A DNA stretch of 64,000 nt. Source: JABMMZ01 sp964438995 (GTDB taxonomy: Bacteria > Bacteroidota > Bacteroidia > NS11-12g > UBA955). Below, one piece after another: positions 38,350-47,655 of the stretch. The first letter of the stretch is position 1; every line of letters begins with the position of its first letter. The notes beneath the pieces are model-generated. The model ran no database searches and was not told where the DNA came from. It saw only the letters and a program-made list of their open reading frames with translations. Made by a program: the position numbers and the translations under genes. The DNA is taken from NCBI GenBank assembly GCA_964438995.1, contig CAYTMQ010000003.1:248001-312000 (forward strand), written 5' to 3'.

Positions 38350-39747
38350 ATGAAACTAAAGCAATTATTCCCATTCCTCTTTATTTTTTTTGCGTCAAAT
38401 AGCTATGCTTCACATATACTTAATGGAAGTATGAATGCATCCTTAGTTAAAGTCACAAATGACAGTTTAACTTATACTATTGATTTAAAATTAACTGCTA
38501 CTTGTGAACAAAATTCCATATCATTACCAAATGAATTGAACTTATGTGCGTATGATATTACTTCTGGTATTTTAATAAAATCTGGAATCCTCATATTTAA
38601 CAATGAAAAAAAGGAATCAAATTGTGTAGGCATCTGCATTAGACAATATGAATATTCTTCTACAATGAAATTACCTAGAAAATCCATGATTGTATTTAAA
38701 ACTGACATTTGTTGCAGAAGAGATATAAAAAATTTGAGAAATGATGTCCAAAATATGCCTTATCTTGGCCATACATTTTATTGTAAAATTTCAGGAAATA
38801 GTAACGCATCCAAACCATCTATTGATTTTCCATCGCATTTCAACATCAATCCAAACATTTTAGATTCAATTTCATATTCTGTTTCTGATAACTACGCTGA
38901 CTCAATAAAAATTACACCAATAGTCCCGCTCTCAGGAGCTACTTTGGCAAATAATTACCCTAATTGTAGCAACAATTTATCATTCAATTCTATTGCTCCT
39001 GCTGACTTTAATTCTGGTTATTCTGCAAATTTTCCTTTGGGAAATACTTCAACTTGGGTAATAAACAGATTACATTCTAACATTAAACTTCAATGCTCTC
39101 AAATTGGTGAGTATGTAACTGCATACAAATTGAGCTTTTATAAAAATGATTCCATTTACTATGAAGTGAACAGAGAATTAGAAGTTTTTGTTTCAAATTA
39201 TGTGCTCAACAACACCAATCAAAGTACTTTAACAGCAAAAGCATTTCCATCTCCAACAGCTGAATTAAAATGGAGCATTTGCCCACTTCATGTTAAAAAT
39301 GTCATTCTAGAAAGAAGCGATTCAATTACTACCAATTTCATTTCTATTGGTAAATTTGATGTAGCCCAAAACAGCTATTTAGACAACAATGTCAATTTTA
39401 GTAAAATCTATTACTACAGATTAAAAGTTATAAAAACCACCGACTCATTTTACAGCGACACTGTAAAAGTAACCTTTTTCAATAAATCCATTCACGATGT
39501 TGTTTTAAATGACTTCAAGATTGCTCCTAACCCTAGTCATCAATTCTTTGATATCAGCTGGCAAATGGCAGATGTCAATTCAATTGAAATACTATCAAGC
39601 AGCGGCCAAACCATTCATCAATATGTAACTCAACAAGAAAAATCTTATAGATTGGATGCATCAGAATGGACTTCTGGAGTATATGTGATTAGGTTTACTG
39701 ACCAGAAAGGAAAAACCTATAACAAGAGAATTTTAAAAATAGATTAG
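38350..39747 (+). CDS. T9SS type A sorting-domain surface protein
   Basis: With ATG 38350 the product has 465 residues and a signal peptide (MKLKQLFPFLFIFFASNSYA). The mature N-terminus (SHILNGSMNASLVKVTND) is like that of many large Bacteroidota adhesins. A cysteine-containing middle region (SNCVGICIRQY, DICCRRD) precedes a C-terminal type A sorting domain (FKIAPNPSHQFFDISW, GVYVIRFTDQKG, NKRILKID). ATG 38314 would only lengthen the signal peptide. Role unknown; surface display by T9SS is inferred. Its end overlaps the convergent hxlR-type gene by 4 nt. Confidence 0.8.
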   Translation: MKLKQLFPFLFIFFASNSYASHILNGSMNASLVKVTNDSLTYTIDLKLTATCEQNSISLPNELNLCAYDITSGILIKSGILIFNNEKKESNCVGICIRQYEYSSTMKLPRKSMIVFKTDICCRRDIKNLRNDVQNMPYLGHTFYCKISGNSNASKPSIDFPSHFNINPNILDSISYSVSDNYADSIKITPIVPLSGATLANNYPNCSNNLSFNSIAPADFNSGYSANFPLGNTSTWVINRLHSNIKLQCSQIGEYVTAYKLSFYKNDSIYYEVNRELEVFVSNYVLNNTNQSTLTAKAFPSPTAELKWSICPLHVKNVILERSDSITTNFISIGKFDVAQNSYLDNNVNFSKIYYYRLKVIKTTDSFYSDTVKVTFFNKSIHDVVLNDFKIAPNPSHQFFDISWQMADVNSIEILSSSGQTIHQYVTQQEKSYRLDASEWTSGVYVIRFTDQKGKTYNKRILKID

Positions 39748-40103
39748 TCTTTCGAGCTCATCATCGTAGTGCGGTGTTTACCACCCCAGTCTGCAATTTC
39801 AAACAAAACCTTGTCTAAGGTTCTGCCGTATTCTGTGATTTCATACTCAACCGTAACAGGTTTGGTATCATAAACTGTTCTTACTACCAATTGGTTAATT
39901 TCTAAATCTCTTAGCTCTTTAGAAAGCATTTTTGCTGTAATGCCATCCAAATCTCTTTGCAATTCTTTGAAACGCTTCTTGCCAAATCTCAAAGAACCTA
40001 TGATAGGAATTTTCCATTTGCCATTCAAAATGTCCATGGTATCTCTAACTGACAGCAAGAACTTGCCGCATTCTGGTCCGTGATTTTTTGCTTTTGTTGC
40101 CAT
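39744..40103 (-). CDS. HxlR family transcriptional regulator
   Basis: The 119-residue winged-helix protein has the HxlR signature: a single N-terminal Cys (GPECGKFLLSVRDTMDIL), GKWKIPIIGSLRFGKKRFKE, the recognition region ITAKMLSKELRDLE and the wing VTVEYEITEYG. Members often sense quinones or electrophiles through that Cys. It is divergent from the doxX-like gene with a 93-bp shared promoter region, the classic arrangement for a repressor of its neighbour. Confidence 0.92.
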   Translation of the reverse strand: MATKAKNHGPECGKFLLSVRDTMDILNGKWKIPIIGSLRFGKKRFKELQRDLDGITAKMLSKELRDLEINQLVVRTVYDTKPVTVEYEITEYGRTLDKVLFEIADWGGKHRTTMMSSKD

Positions 40104-40147
40104 TATGGTATCTTCTTGTAAACCGATATACTAAAGTAAAGTGATTA

Positions 40148-40176
40148 CAAATATATACCATGTATCTTTAAGTTTG
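40148..40176. promoter_or_regulatory. Divergent -7 boxes of the hxlR-type and doxX-like genes
   Basis: On the minus strand TATATTTG (plus 40148-40155) serves the regulator. On the plus strand TAAGTTTG (40169-40176) lies 20 nt before the DoxX ATG. The boxes are 13 bp apart, so a regulator bound here would block both. Confidence 0.55.
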
Positions 40177-40196
40177 CAACATAATTTTATATATTT

Positions 40197-40571
40197 ATGA
40201 GAATAGTTATTTGGATACTACAAATTGCAATTGCTGGCATGTTTATAATGTCAGGATTTATGAAGGTTTCTACCCCAATAGAAGTTATGGCTGAAAAGAT
40301 GCCATGGGTAAAAGAAATGTCAGGGTTGGTAAGATTTATCGGCATATCTGAGATTCTAGGTGGATTAGGTTTGGTATTGCCTTCATTGTTAAAAATCAAA
40401 CCTTTCTTGACTACTTGGGCAGGTATTGGCTTAGCCCTAATCATGTTATTTGCTATGGTATTTCACATTGCCAGAAGCGAATATTCATCATTGCCAATCA
40501 ATATTATTTTGGGTGGTATAGCACTTTATGTTGCGTATGCAAGAGTGAAAACACATCCTGTGCAACAATAA
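40197..40571 (+). CDS. DoxX family membrane protein
   Basis: This 124-residue protein has four helices with the DoxX pattern: an N-terminal helix (LQIAIAGMFIMSGFMKV), then ISEILGGLGLVLPSLL and GIGLALIMLFAMVFHIARSE. DoxX-like proteins are small quinone-associated or redox membrane proteins of unclear activity. Divergence from an HxlR regulator suggests induction by reactive electrophiles. A terminator follows. Confidence 0.88.
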   Translation: MRIVIWILQIAIAGMFIMSGFMKVSTPIEVMAEKMPWVKEMSGLVRFIGISEILGGLGLVLPSLLKIKPFLTTWAGIGLALIMLFAMVFHIARSEYSSLPINIILGGIALYVAYARVKTHPVQQ

Positions 40572-40602
40572 AACGCATTTTCTGATATATTTCAATTTGA
40601 TT

Positions 40603-40632
40603 AAAAAGGGTATGATTCATCATATCCTTTTT
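40603..40632 (+). terminator. Rho-independent terminator of the doxX-like gene
   Basis: AAAAAGGGTATGAT pairs with ATCATATCCTTTTT (one G-T pair), then T residues. It separates this gene from the molybdoenzyme cluster. Confidence 0.85.
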
Positions 40633-40650
40633 TTATTTTAATAGGTCCAT

Positions 40651-40658
40651 TATATTTG
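40651..40658 (+). promoter_or_regulatory. -7 box at the head of the molybdoenzyme cluster
   Basis: TATATTTG matches TAnnTTTG and ends 6 nt before the ATG at 40665, implying a leaderless transcript. Confidence 0.55.
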
Positions 40659-40664
40659 AATTGG

Positions 40665-41663
40665 ATGAAGACCTTTAAAGACAATCAAACATTTATTGCA
40701 CTTACTGCTCTTTGGGCTTTAGTAGAATCGGGATTTGGAGGCATGATGCATGCACTACACCTACCCTTTACCGGAATTTTTCTTGGAGGATTTTCTGTCA
40801 TCATCATCAGTCTAATAGCCCATTTTGAAACTTCTGCTTATAAGAAAATCATTCAAGCAACTTTCATTGTCATGGCCATAAAAGCTTCTGTCAATCCATT
40901 GACTTCTCCCTTTGCCTATATAGCTGTTGCTTTTCAAGGTTTTTTAGGTGCCGGTCTGTATGCTCTAGGTAGCAGAAACCTTATAATTAATTTACTATTT
41001 GCCATTGTCGCTATGTTAGAATCAGCCATTCAAAAATTGTTGGTTGCTACTATTTGGTATGGCGATTCATGGCACATTGCATTGGACAAATTGATAGGTA
41101 GTATTTTAAAATCCATCAACATTTCTACTGAATCAAGATACGCTCTAATTGCTGTCATCATCTATCTTTCATTATATGCAATTTGGGGTATTGTATTGGG
41201 GATATGGATACATCGATTACCTCAAAAAATAGAATCTAGAATGAATGCATTTGACGATATCATGCCTGCAATAGAAGATCAGCACATAGAGAAAAAACGC
41301 AAAAAAAGATTGCCAATCATCTTATTGAGTATTGCTATGGTGTTATTGATAGGATTCTTAGTGCCTAGCAAAAATCCATGGATAGAATCGTTGACACTTT
41401 TGATTAGAACGGCCTCTATTATTCTGATATGGATGTTTGTCATAACACCTTTATGGAGAAAATTTGTTGTAAAACAGTTGGTCAACCGAGATGACGAAAG
41501 CACCCAACAAATAAAAGATAGAATTCCTTATTTAACCATGCGTGTTAAACCACTCTACAATAAGGTTTCAAAAGAATATAGAGGCATACATAAATACAAT
41601 GAATTTGTGCTTGGACTAATCGTAATAAGTTTAAAATTTGACCAAAATCCTAAGCAAGATTAA
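40665..41663 (+). CDS. Membrane protein of the molybdoenzyme cluster, possibly a substrate-binding transporter component
   Basis: The 332-residue protein has about six N-terminal helices (ALVESGFGGMMHALHLPFTG, FLGGFSVIIISLIAHF, LVATIWYGDSWHIAL), a basic loop (DQHIEKKRKKRLP) and two more helices. I recognise no firm family. The first 200 residues recall S-components of ECF vitamin transporters in size and helix number, but no ATPase or T-component is adjacent. Being first in a cluster with mobA and fdhD, a cofactor-related transport role is a reasonable guess. The end overlaps the next gene by 26 nt. Confidence 0.5.
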   Translation: MKTFKDNQTFIALTALWALVESGFGGMMHALHLPFTGIFLGGFSVIIISLIAHFETSAYKKIIQATFIVMAIKASVNPLTSPFAYIAVAFQGFLGAGLYALGSRNLIINLLFAIVAMLESAIQKLLVATIWYGDSWHIALDKLIGSILKSINISTESRYALIAVIIYLSLYAIWGIVLGIWIHRLPQKIESRMNAFDDIMPAIEDQHIEKKRKKRLPIILLSIAMVLLIGFLVPSKNPWIESLTLLIRTASIILIWMFVITPLWRKFVVKQLVNRDDESTQQIKDRIPYLTMRVKPLYNKVSKEYRGIHKYNEFVLGLIVISLKFDQNPKQD

Positions 41664-42132
41664 CATATTGAGTGCACCAATTCACAGTGGAAAATCTACT
41701 GCTTTAAAACATTTCATTTTACAAAATGGCAATTGTTGTGGTATTCTTTGTCCTGATATCAATAATTTTAGATGCCTCGAGAACATTGAAACTGGGAATA
41801 TTATGCCATTTCAAAAACTAGTACATGATGGTGACAATGATATCTTAGTTGGTCATTATATCTTTTCACATCACGGATTTGAAACAGCTAAAAACATTCT
41901 TAAAAACATACCTATTGATACTCAAAAATGGATTATAATTGATGAAATAGGCAAGCTAGAACTCAATGGTGGCGGACTAGAACCAGCATTTGGCAAACTT
42001 CTTAAAGCCATCCAAGAATACCAACTCAATTGTATCATCGTCGTTCGTGATTATCTTCTAGAACAAGCCATCAAACATTACGACATTAAACAATACAAAC
42101 TACTAACGATAGATGACCTATATGCAAAATGA
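41638..42132 (+). CDS. P-loop nucleoside-triphosphatase (THEP1/DUF2478-like)
   Basis: The 164-residue protein has Walker A LSAPIHSGKST near the N-terminus and Walker B KWIIIDEIGKLEL, a combination seen in THEP1-type NTPases and DUF2478 proteins of molybdenum gene clusters. The only usable start is TTG 41638, inside the preceding gene, so translation is probably coupled. It might do the job of MobB beside MobA, delivering nucleotide or cofactor, but the sequence is not MobB-like enough to say so. Confidence 0.65.
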   Translation: MTKILSKINILSAPIHSGKSTALKHFILQNGNCCGILCPDINNFRCLENIETGNIMPFQKLVHDGDNDILVGHYIFSHHGFETAKNILKNIPIDTQKWIIIDEIGKLELNGGGLEPAFGKLLKAIQEYQLNCIIVVRDYLLEQAIKHYDIKQYKLLTIDDLYAK

Positions 42133-42703
42133 TTTGATAGGAGTTGTTTTAGCTGGCGGTCAGTCTGAAAGAATGACTTGTGATAAAGCCTTTCTAAAAT
42201 ATAGAGACATACCCCAATATCAGTTTTTATTTGAAATGCTCCAAAAGCACTGTCACAAAACAGTTATTTCTGCCAATCAACATCAGAAATTTGAGCAAAC
42301 ATCTATTGTAGATGCAGAGGCTTATCAAGGCTTCGGACCACCAGCTGCTTGGTTGAGTGTTTTTGATTATTGCGCATCAGCAATCATCATATTAGGCGTC
42401 GATTACCCCTACTTTGACGAACATGAATTGCAACATTTATTGGCACATAGAGACAAAACATGTGTAGCAAGTGTTTGCTATAACGGGACAACTGGCTTTT
42501 ACGAACCAATGCTTGGCATCTATGAACTCTCTTTTTTTAAACTACTCAAAGAAGCCAAATCAGATCAGCCAATTTCCATACAAAACATCTTGAGAAACAA
42601 TCAAACAAAAAAAGTGATACCTTTGAATTCGTCGTCCATTCAAAGTGTTGATACCATGGATGAATATGAAAAAGTAAAATCAATTTTACATGACAAACAT
42701 TGA
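42122..42703 (+). CDS. mobA: Molybdenum cofactor guanylyltransferase-like protein
   Basis: The 193-residue nucleotidyltransferase has the MobA N-terminus GVVLAGGQSERMTCDKAFLKY, with the GTP-binding glycines and the conserved Lys. ADxxPF is replaced by VDYPYFDE as the metal-binding segment. MobA attaches GMP to molybdopterin to form MGD, the cofactor of FdhF-type enzymes, which fits the gene downstream. ATG 42122 is chosen; ATG 42113 in the same frame adds three residues. It overlaps both neighbours. Confidence 0.83.
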   Translation: MQNDLIGVVLAGGQSERMTCDKAFLKYRDIPQYQFLFEMLQKHCHKTVISANQHQKFEQTSIVDAEAYQGFGPPAAWLSVFDYCASAIIILGVDYPYFDEHELQHLLAHRDKTCVASVCYNGTTGFYEPMLGIYELSFFKLLKEAKSDQPISIQNILRNNQTKKVIPLNSSSIQSVDTMDEYEKVKSILHDKH

Positions 42704-43511
42704 GATTCAACAATTGAGTATTTTAAAATACAATGGCTCTGAAAGCACCAAAACAAACGATTCTGTTGCATTAGAAGAGCCTCTTGAAATCTCTATTGTT
42801 CAAAATGTATTGAACAATAGACAGGAAAAGCCAATTTCTATCACCATGCGAACTCCTGGTGCTGATAAAGAGTTGGCTGTTGGATTTCTATTTACCGAAG
42901 GCATTATTGAACAATACAATCAAATAGACAAAGTAGTACAAATTGAACCCAACAAAATAGCAATAGAAATAGCTGATGGAGTAAGTTTAAATACCGAAAA
43001 ACTAGACAGACATTTTTATACGAACAGCAGCTGTGGTGTTTGCGGTAAATCAAGCATTGACAACCTCATAAGTGTGAGTGGAAAAAGCAGTATCCCAATA
43101 CTTGAACACGTCAATACTGAAATTGTATATCTATTAAATGATACTGTGAAATCTGCACAGTCTGTCTTTAAATCGACTGGCGGTTTGCATGCTTCTGCAT
43201 TGTTTGACACGAATGGTATATTGAAAGGGTTATACGAAGATGTTGGAAGACACAACGCATTAGACAAATTGATAGGAAAAGCTTTGCTTGATGGAAAAAC
43301 ACCATTGCACAATCATCTATTATTTTTAAGCGGTAGAGCTAGTTTCGAGTTGATACAAAAAGCCATTATGGGCAATATACCAATAGTGTGTGCATTAGGA
43401 GCACCATCATCTATGGCTATAGAGCTTGCTGGTCAATTCAACATCACTTTAATTGGTTTCTTAAAAAGCAATAGTTTTAATCTTTACACAGCCCCAGAAA
43501 GGGTTGTTTAA
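42690..43511 (+). CDS. fdhD: Sulfurtransferase/accessory protein FdhD
   Basis: The 273-residue protein has FdhD hallmarks: EEPLEISIV, RTPGADKELAVGFLFTEGII, the sulfur-carrying CGVCG motif (Cys115, Cys118) and YEDVGRHNALDKLIG. FdhD passes sulfur from IscS to the Mo-bisMGD cofactor, which is needed for formate dehydrogenase activity. It sits between mobA (14-nt overlap) and the oxidoreductase genes, as expected for a maturation factor of that enzyme. Confidence 0.95.
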   Translation: MTNIEIQQLSILKYNGSESTKTNDSVALEEPLEISIVQNVLNNRQEKPISITMRTPGADKELAVGFLFTEGIIEQYNQIDKVVQIEPNKIAIEIADGVSLNTEKLDRHFYTNSSCGVCGKSSIDNLISVSGKSSIPILEHVNTEIVYLLNDTVKSAQSVFKSTGGLHASALFDTNGILKGLYEDVGRHNALDKLIGKALLDGKTPLHNHLLFLSGRASFELIQKAIMGNIPIVCALGAPSSMAIELAGQFNITLIGFLKSNSFNLYTAPERVV

Positions 43512-43525
43512 ATCAATAGATTTCA

Positions 43526-43533
43526 TATATTTG
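43526..43533 (+). promoter_or_regulatory. Internal -7 box before the DUF7009-type gene
   Basis: TATATTTG matches TAnnTTTG and ends 14 nt before the ATG at 43548. It would let the oxidoreductase genes be made separately from the maturation genes. Confidence 0.5.
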
Positions 43534-43547
43534 TTTTAAAATTTGAT

Positions 43548-43916
43548 ATGAAAATCAGGATTAAAGGCAATTCTGTTAGATTTAGATTGACCCGTTCTGA
43601 AGTTGAAAAGTTCAGCAGAGAAGGGTATATAGAAGACATAACAGAATTTCCAGGCACTACTTTCAAATATGCTTTAAAAGCCTCTGCGTCTGTAGACACT
43701 TTGGACGTTGATATGCTAGACAATACCATCACCATTCTATTTCCAGATGCTGAAAAACTAGATTGGTACAATTCTGATAGAGTGACGTATAAAGAACTTA
43801 AAAAACTAGACAATGGAAAAGCCATTGGTATATTGGTTGAAAAAGACTTCGCATGTTTGGACCATGTTGACGAAGACCAATCTGACAACTACCCAAACCC
43901 AAATAAAACTTGCTAA
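43548..43916 (+). CDS. Small DUF7009-type protein of FdhF loci
   Basis: The 122-residue protein begins KIRIKGNSVRFRLTRSEVEK and ends FACLDHVDEDQSDNYPNPNK plus a terminal TC, a pattern I associate with the DUF7009 family of Bacteroidota. The body is beta-rich with no signal peptide. The stop codon shares a base with the oxidoreductase ATG (TAATG), so the two are coupled. A chaperone or small-subunit role for the molybdoenzyme is plausible, but nothing in the sequence proves it. Confidence 0.65.
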   Translation: MKIRIKGNSVRFRLTRSEVEKFSREGYIEDITEFPGTTFKYALKASASVDTLDVDMLDNTITILFPDAEKLDWYNSDRVTYKELKKLDNGKAIGILVEKDFACLDHVDEDQSDNYPNPNKTC

Positions 43917-46240
43917 TGGAAAACAAGTCACATGAGCACTTAGAACATTCAGAAAATCCAGAAAAATTTACTGGATTGAAATTGAAATTACCATCAGAAA
44001 CTGCGGCTGGTATACCGGGTGTTGTAAATGCAATGAAACATGTATTTGGTGAAATGGGTATAGGAAGAGGGTTGGTAGCATTATCTAAATTAAACCAAAA
44101 AGGCGGCACCGATTGTCCATCATGTGCATGGCCTGACCCAGATGACGAAAGAAGCGCCATTGCCGAGTATTGCGAAAACGGCGCCAAAGCAATAGCTGAA
44201 GAAGCCACATCTAAAAAACTAACACCAGAATTTTTTAAACAACATTCTGTATACGACCTATCATTACTTAACGATTACGAAATTGGCAGAATGGGTAGAA
44301 TAGCCCAGCCTATGGTGTTGAGAAAAGGTGATACACATTATTCTGAAATATCGTGGGAACAGGCTTTTGAAACCATAAGTGAAAATCTGAATGCTTTGGC
44401 TTCTCCAAATGAAGCTGTATTTTACACTTCAGGAAGAGCGAGTAACGAAGCGGCATTTCTATATCAATTGTTTATTAGAGAATACGGCACCAACAACTTA
44501 CCAGATTGTTCTAACATGTGTCACGAATCTAGTGGTGTTGCGCTAAGTGAAACATTGGGCATTGGCAAAGGCAGTGTTAAATTAGAAGATTTTTATATTG
44601 CTGATGTCATACTGATACTTGGTCAGAACCCCGGCACCAACCACCCTAGAATGCTTTCAGCTTTGCAAAAAGCCAAAGAAAATGGATGTACTATTATATC
44701 CATCAATCCTTTGCTCGAAACTGGTTTATTAGGCTTTGCAAATCCTCAAAATTTAAAAGGCATTTTAGGCATTAGAACTTCCTTAAGCGATCATTATTTA
44801 CAGGTCAAACTAAACGGCGATATGGCTTTGCTTAAAGTCATTATGATTAAATTGTTTGAGAGAGAAGCAGCAGCACCTGGAACAGTGTTAGACCTTGATT
44901 TCATTGCAGAAAAAACACATGGTTTTGATGCATTCAAAACAAATTTATTAAAATATTCGGTTGACGAATTGTTGCAAATATGTGGCATTTCAGAAGAACA
45001 AGTCAACAAAGTTGTCGATGCGCTTGCAAACAAGAAAAAAATTATTGCTTGTTGGGCAATGGGACTTACACAGCACAAAAATGCTGTAGAAACCATTCAA
45101 GATGTTGTCAACTTGTTGTTGATGAAAGGCAGTATTGGCAAGCCTGGAGCAGGTACTTGTCCGGTAAGGGGGCATAGCAATGTTCAAGGCGACAGAACTA
45201 TGGGTATTTATGAAAAACCTTCTAAAGCCTTTTTAGACAACCTAGAACGCATCTTTAAATTCTCCCCACCACGCGAACATGGTTATGATACTGTCGAGTG
45301 TATTCACGCCATGCACGAAAAAAAAGCAAAGGTATTTATTGCTCTTGGAGGTAATTTCTTATCAGCAACTCCAGATACTTTATTCACCGCACAAGCTTTA
45401 AGAAATTGTCAATTAACGGTTCACATTTCTACAAAACTCAATAGAAGTCATCTTATTCATGGTGAAACCGCACTGATTTTACCGTGTTTGGGAAGAACCG
45501 ATAAAGACATTATCAATGGAAAAGAACAGTTTGTATCGACTGAAAACTCAATGGGTGTCATACAATCCAGCAAAGGTAGCGTGCCTCCAATATCTGAATA
45601 TTTGCTAAGTGAGCCAGTTATAGTTTCGAGAATGGCTAAAGCCACTTTAAAATCTAAATCTGTTGTCAATTGGGATGCATATCTTCAAGACTACGACCAT
45701 ATAAGAGATAGCATCGAAGCTTGTATTCCAGGATTCAATCACTACAACGAGCGTGTAAGAATAAAAGGTGGATTTTATTTGCCAAATGGAGCAAGAGACA
45801 ATACCTATTACACCACTACAGGTAAAGCCAATTTTACAGTTTCCGATGTTGAAACAATCCCTTTAGCAGAAGATGAACTTTTAATGATGACTATAAGAAG
45901 TCATGATCAATTTAATACCACTATCTATGGTATGCACGACAGATACCGAGGCATATTCAATGAAAGAAGAGTGGTTTTAATGAATAGAGATGATATGGAA
46001 CAATTGGGATTCAAACAAAGCGATGTTGTTGATTTATATAATTACACTGGTGGCGTTGAACGTGTAGCAAGAAAATTTCTAGTTTTAGAATTCAATATTC
46101 CTCGACAATGCATTGCAACTTATTTTCCTGAAGCCAATGTGCTTGTACCCATTGATTCAACTGCTAAAAAAAGCAATACCCCTACTTCCAAATCTGTCGT
46201 AGTTAAAATACAATTACATCAAGAAACCATCCTCAGCTAA
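43916..46240 (+). CDS. FdhF/YdeP-family molybdopterin oxidoreductase
   Basis: The 774-residue enzyme belongs to the formate-dehydrogenase-H-like molybdopterin family. The N-terminus has only two close cysteines (CPSCAWPDPDDE, Cys67 and Cys70) rather than the CxxCxxxC cluster of classic FdhF, as in YdeP proteins. Cys202 in NMCHESSG sits where the Mo-ligand Cys or Sec is found. Cofactor-binding segments (FYTSGRASNEAAFL, GQNPGTNHPR, MKGSIGKPGAGTCPVRGHSNVQG) are intact, and a C-terminal molydop_binding domain follows. The substrate may not be formate. The gene directly follows its accessory genes. Confidence 0.88.
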   Translation: MENKSHEHLEHSENPEKFTGLKLKLPSETAAGIPGVVNAMKHVFGEMGIGRGLVALSKLNQKGGTDCPSCAWPDPDDERSAIAEYCENGAKAIAEEATSKKLTPEFFKQHSVYDLSLLNDYEIGRMGRIAQPMVLRKGDTHYSEISWEQAFETISENLNALASPNEAVFYTSGRASNEAAFLYQLFIREYGTNNLPDCSNMCHESSGVALSETLGIGKGSVKLEDFYIADVILILGQNPGTNHPRMLSALQKAKENGCTIISINPLLETGLLGFANPQNLKGILGIRTSLSDHYLQVKLNGDMALLKVIMIKLFEREAAAPGTVLDLDFIAEKTHGFDAFKTNLLKYSVDELLQICGISEEQVNKVVDALANKKKIIACWAMGLTQHKNAVETIQDVVNLLLMKGSIGKPGAGTCPVRGHSNVQGDRTMGIYEKPSKAFLDNLERIFKFSPPREHGYDTVECIHAMHEKKAKVFIALGGNFLSATPDTLFTAQALRNCQLTVHISTKLNRSHLIHGETALILPCLGRTDKDIINGKEQFVSTENSMGVIQSSKGSVPPISEYLLSEPVIVSRMAKATLKSKSVVNWDAYLQDYDHIRDSIEACIPGFNHYNERVRIKGGFYLPNGARDNTYYTTTGKANFTVSDVETIPLAEDELLMMTIRSHDQFNTTIYGMHDRYRGIFNERRVVLMNRDDMEQLGFKQSDVVDLYNYTGGVERVARKFLVLEFNIPRQCIATYFPEANVLVPIDSTAKKSNTPTSKSVVVKIQLHQETILS

Positions 46241-46241
46241 T

Positions 46242-47654
46242 ATGAAACAAATTAGATGGATAGGTATATCACTTTTTGCTGTACTAGGTATTTTATCGGT
46301 TGTGCTGTACAAAGAAAGGGTCTTATATGTAGACTCAGCTTACTATGCATTTAACCTATTTAACAAAGGATTTCCAAACGCAGAGCACAACCGATTTGCT
46401 TTGTATTTGTATCAGTTAATACCTTGGGGAATGTTTGAGTTAAATATGCCAATGTCATTGACTTTAAGGGTGTATTCGCTATGTCATATTTTATTACATG
46501 CAATAGCTTTTTTATTGTTGCTAAAATGGAAACAACCAAAAATGGCAGGCCTTTTGGTCATTATGCAAATCATAGGTTATCGCGAATGTTTTTTCTTGGC
46601 AGTAAATGAGACAGCATTGGCTATTTCGGCTACTTCTTTATTGGCTGGATATTTAAACTATATACAGATAAAAGCCACACGAAAGCTACATGATATTCTT
46701 GTATTTTCAGCCTGTCTAATGATAGGCTTGTTTAGTCATCCTATGGCCATGATTATGATACCATTTGTAATAGGATATCACATCATCGAATTTAAATGGT
46801 CTAGAAAAATCAGATCAAATATATATGCCCTGATGGTTATAGCACTTTTAGTTTTCATACTAAAAAAGATGGTCAGCAATGGCAGTGGATATGAAGACGA
46901 TTTATTTGCGCAATTACATAATACTAAAAACATTTTATACAATCTAAGTGACGTATACAGCTTTAAATTCTTTACAGGAGAATTCAAATTAGAAGCTTAT
47001 TTCTTCAAGATATATTGGATTCCGTTATTGATTGTGGTTTTTAACCTTTTAATGCTTTACCGTCTAAATAAACCAGTATTATTGACCTATTATATATTGT
47101 CAACTGTTTCACTGTGGTTAATCATCATCATATTCTTTAACAGAGGTGATGGAAATATTTTCATGGAGAAGAACTACACGCCATGGATTTTTGTTGCATT
47201 GTATCCATTGGTAACGGTTATTCAATTAAAAGGAGAACATTTACAGTTAAAGCACAGCATCGCTCATGTGGGAATATTACTATTCTCACTTTGGGGCATC
47301 TATAACATTAAAGATATGTACAGCAAGCGCCTATACTTGATGGACCAATTAATTACGGTGAAAAACCCTGGTAAAAGCAAACTATTGATTAACGATAGCT
47401 TGGTGAACCATGAAGAATGGTTGGGTGTTTGGGCTTTGCCTTATGAAACTTTGTTGTTGTCAAAAGTTAAAGGTATTCCAGATGTAACTGCAAAAATTTA
47501 TAAAGGTGAGCCAAATATTGAAAAAGAAATTTACAGAAAAGATATATTTTTGGGAGCTGATTTTATTCCAGTATTACCAGCCAGCTTTTTGTTAAATCAG
47601 GAAGTTTACCATCTAAAAGATGAACCATATTATAAAATAGAGAAATTTAAATAG
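46242..47654 (+). CDS. Polytopic membrane protein, GT-C-like
   Basis: The 470-residue protein has about ten hydrophobic helices. The first loop carries an acidic/tyrosine motif (KERVLYVDSAYYAFNLF) placed like the catalytic Asp loop of GT-C glycosyltransferases. No definite family is recognised. It starts 1 nt after the oxidoreductase stop codon and may be co-transcribed, although a functional link to the molybdoenzyme is not obvious. It ends 1 nt from the convergent ABC1 kinase gene. Confidence 0.5.
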   Translation: MKQIRWIGISLFAVLGILSVVLYKERVLYVDSAYYAFNLFNKGFPNAEHNRFALYLYQLIPWGMFELNMPMSLTLRVYSLCHILLHAIAFLLLLKWKQPKMAGLLVIMQIIGYRECFFLAVNETALAISATSLLAGYLNYIQIKATRKLHDILVFSACLMIGLFSHPMAMIMIPFVIGYHIIEFKWSRKIRSNIYALMVIALLVFILKKMVSNGSGYEDDLFAQLHNTKNILYNLSDVYSFKFFTGEFKLEAYFFKIYWIPLLIVVFNLLMLYRLNKPVLLTYYILSTVSLWLIIIIFFNRGDGNIFMEKNYTPWIFVALYPLVTVIQLKGEHLQLKHSIAHVGILLFSLWGIYNIKDMYSKRLYLMDQLITVKNPGKSKLLINDSLVNHEEWLGVWALPYETLLLSKVKGIPDVTAKIYKGEPNIEKEIYRKDIFLGADFIPVLPASFLLNQEVYHLKDEPYYKIEKFK

Positions 47655-47655
47655 G

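Noticed and set aside
44519..44521. Possible selenocysteine enzyme in the FdhF-like gene
   Set aside because: The active-site codon is TGT (Cys), not TGA, and no in-frame TGA occurs in the gene.
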